From the NCBI GenBank assembly GCA_050516505.1, contig CP191518.1, forward strand, positions 3,224,001-3,288,000: 64,000 nucleotides of DNA. Reading direction: 5' to 3'. Shown in pieces: positions 59,136 through 64,000 of this stretch. A model generated the notes under the pieces. It did not search any database and was not told the origin of the DNA. It saw only the letters and a list, made by a program, of their open reading frames with translations. The position numbers and the translations under genes are program-made. Each line of letters begins with the position of its first letter. Within the stretch, counting starts at the first letter, position 1. The stretch comes from Scandinavium ludwigii_A (GTDB lineage Bacteria; Pseudomonadota; Gammaproteobacteria; Enterobacterales; Enterobacteriaceae).

Positions 59136-60175
59136 TGGATTTCGCGTTACTGAAAGCGCTCAGTGAAGCCGATGCTATCGCCGCTTCCGAGCAGGAAGTG
59201 CGACACATTCTGCTACGCGAAGCCGACGCCCTGGGTAAAGAGGTGCAATTTGACGGCCTCGGTTCAGTACTCATTCGCCTGAACGAAAGCCGCGGTCCGA
59301 AGGTCATGGTCTGCGCGCACATGGATGAAGTGGGCTTTATGGTGCGCAGCATTTCGTCAACGGGCGCTATCGATGTAATTCCGATTGGCAACGTGCGCAT
59401 GACCGCCCGCGAATTGCAGCCAGTACGGATAACCACCCGCAGCGGCTGCAAAATCAACGGTCTGCTGGACGGCGAGCGCCACGGAAACGACGTGTCAACG
59501 CTTCGCATCGATATTGGCGCCTGTAGCGCCGATGAAGTCGCCGAAGCGGGCGTAGAGCCTGGCGATCGTGTCACTTTCGCTACGGCATTCAGCGAACTGC
59601 CGCACAACCGCGTGATGGGCAAAGCCTTCGACGATCGCCTCGGCTGTTATTTGCTGGTCACGCTGCTGCGCGAATTACATTCCACGCCGCTGAATGCCGA
59701 AGTGTGGCTGGTCGCCAGCTCCAGTGAAGAGGTTGGCCTGCGCGGCGGACAAACCGCCACCCGCACTCTTCAGCCCGATCTTGCCCTGGTGCTCGACACC
59801 GCCTGCTGGGCGAAAAACTTTGATTACGGCAGCGACAACCACCGCCAGATTGGCGAAGGCCCGATGCTGGTGATGTACGATAAAACGCTGATTGCCCCGC
59901 CGAAACTGACCGCATGGGTAGAAGACGCGGCCGCGCAGAACGCCATTTCCCTGCAACGGGATATGTTCAGCAACGGCGGTACCGACGGCGGTGCGGTGCA
60001 CCTTTGCGGCAATGGCATTCCGACGGTGGTGCTTGGCCCGCCGACGCGCCACGGCCACTGCGCCGCCTCGATTGCCGACGCCGGAGACATTGACCTCACC
60101 CACCAGCTGCTGGTGGCGCTGCTGCATGATATCGACGCCAAAACCGTTTCTCGTCTGATGGATTTCAGATGCTGA
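59135..60175 (+). CDS. ypdE: Aminopeptidase YpdE (M42 family)
   Basis: M42 metallo-aminopeptidase, FrvX-like. 346 residues against 345 in E. coli YpdE. Metal and catalytic residues: H62 in CAHMDEVGF, bridging aspartate near 166 in GKAFDDRLG, E198/E199 in SSSEEVGLRGG, D221 in LVLDTACW, and a histidine in TRHGHCAAS. Two peptidases inside a PTS operon suggest a peptide-linked or glycated substrate, but none is proven. Confidence 0.92.
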   Translation: MDFALLKALSEADAIAASEQEVRHILLREADALGKEVQFDGLGSVLIRLNESRGPKVMVCAHMDEVGFMVRSISSTGAIDVIPIGNVRMTARELQPVRITTRSGCKINGLLDGERHGNDVSTLRIDIGACSADEVAEAGVEPGDRVTFATAFSELPHNRVMGKAFDDRLGCYLLVTLLRELHSTPLNAEVWLVASSSEEVGLRGGQTATRTLQPDLALVLDTACWAKNFDYGSDNHRQIGEGPMLVMYDKTLIAPPKLTAWVEDAAAQNAISLQRDMFSNGGTDGGAVHLCGNGIPTVVLGPPTRHGHCAASIADAGDIDLTHQLLVALLHDIDAKTVSRLMDFRC

Positions 60176-60197
60176 TTTTGCGCTTAAAGGAACCGCT

Positions 60198-62693
60198 ATG
60201 CTGACTCTCGATTTTCTCTGTCCGTTGCCTAACGGCCTGCACGCCCGCCCGGCCTGGGCGTTAAAGGAACAATGCAGCGCGTGGCAAAGCGATATACGCT
60301 TTATCAACCACCGCCTGAGCACCCACGCCGATGGAAAAAGCTCGCTGGCGCTGGTCAGCACCGGCACCTTATTCAACGACAGTTGCTCGCTGGAAATCAG
60401 CGGCAGCGATGAAGAACCGGCCCGCCGCGCGCTGGAAATTTATCTCGAGCAACACTTTATCGACAGCGACAGCGTGCTGCCCGCCGTGGCCTCGCCCACG
60501 GCACACCCGCTGCCGCGCTCGCTTTCACGCCTGAATCCCCGCTTACTGACCGGCAACGTACTCGCCAGCGGCATCGGCTTTGGGGAAATCACCCTCTGGC
60601 GCAGTGACAGCCTCGACGGCTACCGCGCCATTGCGCCAAGTCCGGAAGACATGACCCGGCTGGAGCACAGCCTGGCGGAACTTGCCGACAGCCTGAACCA
60701 GCAGCTGCGCGTGCTTGGCGGCGAAAGCAAAACCATACTCAGCGCCCATTTGTCGCTGATTCAGGATGAAGAGTTTGCCAGCAATATCCGCCGCATCATG
60801 CGCGACAACAAGCAGGGTCTGGCGGCGGCGATCATCGACAATATGGACGCCATCTGTGACAAACTGCGGGCATCCAGCAGCGACTATCTACGTGAGCGCG
60901 CCAGCGACATTCGCGACATCAGCGAACGCTTGCTGCACATCACCTGGCCGCAGCACCGCAATCAGGACGTGCTGCGCCTGACCCAGCCCACCATTCTGGT
61001 GGCGGAAGATTTAACGCCCAGCCAGTTTCTCGGTCTCGACCTGACGCAGCTCAAAGGCATGGTGCTGGAGAAAACCGGTCGCACTTCGCACACGCTGATC
61101 CTCGCCCGCGCCTCGTCCATTCCGGTGCTCAACGGCTTTAGCGTGGCGGAACTTAGCGGGCTGGAGCATCGCCAGGCGATACTCGACGGACAGTGCGGCG
61201 TGCTGGTTCCGGAACCGGACACCGCAGTGTTGGGCTATTACACTCTCGCGCGTGAACTCGACGACAAACGCGTCGCGCGTCAGACCCAGGACGCGGCGTT
61301 AACCGCGCTGTCGCGCGATGGTCAGCGCATCGAAGTCGCCGCCAACATCGGTAGCGCGCTGGAAGCGCCAGGCGCATTCAGCAACGGCGCAGAAGGCGTG
61401 GGCCTGTTTCGCAGTGAAATGCTGTACATGGACCGCCAAACGCCGCCAGACGAGCAGGAACAATTTGAGGCCTATCAACAGGTGCTGCTGGCGGCGGGCG
61501 ATAAACCGGTCATTTTCCGCACCATGGATATCGGTGGCGATAAGCCGCTGAGCTACTTGAATATTCCGCAAGAGGAAAATCCGTTCCTCGGCTATCGCGC
61601 GGTGCGGATTTACCCGGAATTTGCCGGACTGATTCGTACCCAGCTGCGGGCCATTTTGCGGGCGGGCGCTTACGGAAACGCGCATTTGATGATCCCGATG
61701 GTGCACAGTCTCGACCAAATTCTGTGGATCAAAAGCCAGCTACAGCAGGTTAAAGCCGAACTTCAAGCCGAAGGTTTACGCTTTGCCGCCAGGCTGCCGC
61801 TGGGGATCATGGTTGAGGTGCCGTCGGTGTGTTACATCATCGACCATTTCTGCGATGAGGTGGATTTCTTCAGCGTTGGCTCCAACGATATGACGCAGTA
61901 TTTATATGCTGTCGATCGCAACAACCCCCGCGTTTCGCCGCTGTACAACCCGATCACTCCATCGTTCCTGCGAATGCTGCGCCAGATTGTCAGCGTCGCC
62001 CATCGTCACGGAAAATGGGTCGGCATTTGCGGCGAGCTGGGCGGCGAAAGCCGTTACCTGCCGCTGCTATTGGGGCTGGAACTGGATGAACTGAGCATGA
62101 GCGGGCCGCGTATCCCGGCGGTGAAAAGCCTGCTGCGTCAGCTGGACAGCGCTGCCTGCCGCGAGCTGGCCAACCAAGCGTGTGAATGCCGCAGCGCCGA
62201 TGACATTGAAGCGCTGCTGCGCGCATTCACGCCGGAGGACGACGCGCGTCCGCTGCTGGCGCTGGAAAACATTCTGTTCACCGACCGTCCTTTGCGCAAA
62301 GAGCAAATTATCCAGCTGCTGTGCGGCAATCTGGCGGTCAACGGGCGCACCGAGCATCCGCTGGAACTGGAAGAGGATATCTGGCAGCGCGAAGAAATCG
62401 TCACCACCGGCGTCGGGTTTGGCGTGGCAATCCCGCACACCAAATCGGCGTGGATCCGCCACTCGAGCATCAGCATAGCGCGGCTGCCGGCGCTGACCGA
62501 TTGGCAGTCGGAGATGGGCGAGGTCGAACTGGTGATTATGCTCACGCTCGGCGAGCACGAAGGCATTAACCACGTGAAGGTCTTTTCCCAACTGGCGCGT
62601 AAACTGGTCAACAAAACCTTCCGTCAGTCGCTACTGGAAGCCACCGATGCGCAGGCGATTCTGACCTTGTTGAGCGAAGAACTGAGCCTGTAA
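60198..62693 (+). CDS. fryA: Multiphosphoryl transfer protein FryA (HPr-EI-EIIA)
   Basis: Fusion of the soluble PTS proteins, giving the Fry system its own phosphate relay from PEP. 831 residues, the E. coli FryA length. HPr domain residues 1-85 with H15 in NGLHARPAW; enzyme I domain about 112-680 with phospho-H298 in GRTSHTLIL, the PEP-binding loops GGDKPLSYL and SVGSNDMTQY, and acid C611 in GICGELGGES; fructose-type EIIA about 690-831 with H747 in AIPHTKS. It ends three bases from the convergent ypdC stop. Confidence 0.94.
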   Translation: MLTLDFLCPLPNGLHARPAWALKEQCSAWQSDIRFINHRLSTHADGKSSLALVSTGTLFNDSCSLEISGSDEEPARRALEIYLEQHFIDSDSVLPAVASPTAHPLPRSLSRLNPRLLTGNVLASGIGFGEITLWRSDSLDGYRAIAPSPEDMTRLEHSLAELADSLNQQLRVLGGESKTILSAHLSLIQDEEFASNIRRIMRDNKQGLAAAIIDNMDAICDKLRASSSDYLRERASDIRDISERLLHITWPQHRNQDVLRLTQPTILVAEDLTPSQFLGLDLTQLKGMVLEKTGRTSHTLILARASSIPVLNGFSVAELSGLEHRQAILDGQCGVLVPEPDTAVLGYYTLARELDDKRVARQTQDAALTALSRDGQRIEVAANIGSALEAPGAFSNGAEGVGLFRSEMLYMDRQTPPDEQEQFEAYQQVLLAAGDKPVIFRTMDIGGDKPLSYLNIPQEENPFLGYRAVRIYPEFAGLIRTQLRAILRAGAYGNAHLMIPMVHSLDQILWIKSQLQQVKAELQAEGLRFAARLPLGIMVEVPSVCYIIDHFCDEVDFFSVGSNDMTQYLYAVDRNNPRVSPLYNPITPSFLRMLRQIVSVAHRHGKWVGICGELGGESRYLPLLLGLELDELSMSGPRIPAVKSLLRQLDSAACRELANQACECRSADDIEALLRAFTPEDDARPLLALENILFTDRPLRKEQIIQLLCGNLAVNGRTEHPLELEEDIWQREEIVTTGVGFGVAIPHTKSAWIRHSSISIARLPALTDWQSEMGEVELVIMLTLGEHEGINHVKVFSQLARKLVNKTFRQSLLEATDAQAILTLLSEELSL

Positions 62694-62696
62694 GCC

Positions 62697-63554
62697 TTAC
62701 TGGAACCGCGCGCGGTACTCTCCCGGCGTCAGCCCAAACTGACGCCGGAACAATCGACTGAAATAGTCCCCATCCGGATAACCACAACGCAACGCCACAT
62801 CGCCAATCGACAGCTGGTATTTCTGCAAAATCATCCGCGCTTTCGCCATTCTCACCCAGCGCAGGTAATCGACAAAACGCAGGGTGCCCTGCTGGCTAAA
62901 CAGCCGCGACAGGTGATTGGGCGTGATATTGAAAAACGCCGCCACGTCTTCGCGCGTCAACGGTCTGGCGTAGTTATCCTGAATCCAATTGCAGATACTT
63001 TGATAGAGAAACTGCGGGCGTGACGGCACCGCCCCCACTTCCGTGACCGTGCTTTTTCGGCACAGATGCAGAAAGCTCAACGCCAGCGGCTGGATAATTT
63101 GCTGCTCCAGCGGAGAACGGCTCAGCAGCGTTAACGCGGTGAGCATCGCCTCTCCTTCGCCGTGCTGCTGATGCGGAAACTCCACCTTTCGCAGCGGCGC
63201 GGGCGTGTTGCCGTTGCGGCTGTCGTAAAACGCCATTCCGATCCACGCCGGGGCGAAAACCATACTCAGCACCATCGCTGAACGCGTAAACATCGGTTGA
63301 TTGGCGGCACGCGGCGGAATAAACAGCATTTCGCCCTGCGCCAGCGTGTGCTGCGTTTCATCCAGCGCGTTGCCGTATTCACCGCGCAGCACAATTTCAA
63401 GGCGCGGCATGTCCAGACACAGCGCCCCGGTGGGCAGTGATTTTGCCGAATGGGCAAACCATACGCGGCCCAGACGCTGCGGATTGAGCACCAGCCCGCT
63501 GAGCAAATCGGCAAAGAAACGGCGGTCGGCAGGAAGGGGGGTCACCGGCATCAT
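62697..63554 (-). CDS. ypdC: AraC-family regulator YpdC-like
   Basis: Probable activator of the adjacent fry operon. 285 residues from ATG 63554, the E. coli YpdC length; the frame is open 21 codons further upstream without support. N-terminal cupin-like sensing domain (residues about 10-110), C-terminal double helix-turn-helix (about 185-285) with PLTREDVAAFFNITPNHLSRLF and ALRCGYPDGDYFSRLFRRQFG. (The first stretch lies at about 204-226.) In E. coli ypdC also neighbours fry, so the regulator travelled with the operon. Confidence 0.85.
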   Translation of the reverse strand: MMPVTPLPADRRFFADLLSGLVLNPQRLGRVWFAHSAKSLPTGALCLDMPRLEIVLRGEYGNALDETQHTLAQGEMLFIPPRAANQPMFTRSAMVLSMVFAPAWIGMAFYDSRNGNTPAPLRKVEFPHQQHGEGEAMLTALTLLSRSPLEQQIIQPLALSFLHLCRKSTVTEVGAVPSRPQFLYQSICNWIQDNYARPLTREDVAAFFNITPNHLSRLFSQQGTLRFVDYLRWVRMAKARMILQKYQLSIGDVALRCGYPDGDYFSRLFRRQFGLTPGEYRARFQ

Positions 63555-63638
63555 CTGGCCCTGAAAATGGGAAACGATGAGTGTAACGCGAAGGCGGAAA
63601 ATGTGAACGCCCGGCACGTCACGTACCGGGCTAAGCGA

Positions 63639-64000
63639 TTACGATTTCAGGAATGTCAGCAAATCTTCGGTAATCTGCTGTTTATGGGTGGTGCAGATGC
63701 CATGTGGGGCGCCCTTGTAGACCTTCAGCTCCGCATCAGGCAGCATTTCCGCCGCCACTTTGCCGCAGGTTTCGAACGGCACAATCTGATCGTCATCACC
63801 GTGGATAACCAGCGTCGGGAGGGTCATGCGTTTTAGATCTTCTCGCAAATCGGTTTCAGAAAACGCTTTAATGCAGTCATAAAGCCCTTTGATCGAACCC
63901 TGTAATCCCTGCGCCGTGAAGCTCGCCCGCACCGCTTCCGACACGCTTGCCCCTGAGCGGTTATAGCCGTAAAACGCCTCCGACAGCTCCTGGAAGAACG
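63639..64000 (-). CDS. Alpha/beta hydrolase, C-terminal part (5' end outside window)
   Basis: Alpha/beta-hydrolase of the non-heme chloroperoxidase/arylesterase group. The frame is open to the right edge, so only about 120 C-terminal residues are seen. The acid is in VIHGDDDQIVPF and the catalytic histidine in KGAPHGICTTH; the nucleophile lies outside the window. Cap-region residues are NRSGASVSEAVRASF. Substrate unknown. It is 84 bp upstream-side of ypdC on the same strand. Confidence 0.88.
   Translation of the reverse strand, partial: FFQELSEAFYGYNRSGASVSEAVRASFTAQGLQGSIKGLYDCIKAFSETDLREDLKRMTLPTLVIHGDDDQIVPFETCGKVAAEMLPDAELKVYKGAPHGICTTHKQQITEDLLTFLKS

Overview
The window is an ordinary chromosomal stretch of an Enterobacteriaceae genome, probably of the Enterobacter/Lelliottia/Leclercia group. 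This is inferred from very high protein similarity to Escherichia coli over nearly every gene, combined with local differences from E. coli and Salmonella. Gene order follows the E. coli kdpDE to rna segment. No phage, insertion sequence, CRISPR array or plasmid feature was seen. The genus call is inference; names rest on remembered family sequences, not on a search.

Layout. 1-2249: end of the kdpDE potassium sensor system. 2351-7374: pgm-seqA, ybfF, ybfE, fldA and fur with leader ORFs. 7466-17949: amino-sugar block, with chitoporin chiPQ, glnS, the GlcNAc permease nagE, and the divergent nagBACD catabolic operon encoding its own repressor NagC. 18206-20929: asnB and a cluster of eight tRNA genes (2 Met, 1 Leu, 5 Gln). 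21025-27989: ubiF, miaB, phoL-ybeY-corC-lnt. 28082-31650: gltIJKL glutamate/aspartate ABC transporter with a sigma-54 promoter and the SroC RNA. 31775-47500: ybeL, leuS-lptE-holA-nadD, rsfS-rlmH-mrdA-mrdB-rlpA, dacA, ybeD-lipB, ybeF, lipA (cell elongation, envelope assembly, lipoate). 47576-50557: a two-gene purine cassette (permease plus 8-oxoguanine-deaminase-like amidohydrolase) between lipA and tatE. 50686-56201: tatE, ybeM, crcB, cspE, pagP, dcuC, rna. 56316-63554: fryBC-ypdFE-fryA, a fructose-like PTS with two peptidases, and the AraC-type regulator ypdC. 63639-64000: end of an alpha/beta hydrolase.

How the parts work together. Chitosugars enter through ChiP and GlcNAc through NagE; NagA and NagB convert GlcNAc-6-P to fructose-6-P. 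NagC operators are visible at nagE, nagB and twice upstream of chiP, and the ChiX small-RNA target is visible at the chiP start. Two loci carry both a sigma-54 promoter and an NtrC-type palindrome: gltI and the purine cassette. They look like nitrogen-scavenging units. The most notable items are the nitrogen-regulated purine cassette, a NagE whose EIIC-EIIB half differs from the E. coli type while its EIIA half matches it, an eighth tRNA gene that looks like a hybrid Gln tRNA, and 21-bp-spaced direct repeats at a likely fry promoter. I did not find a clearly new class of biological system.
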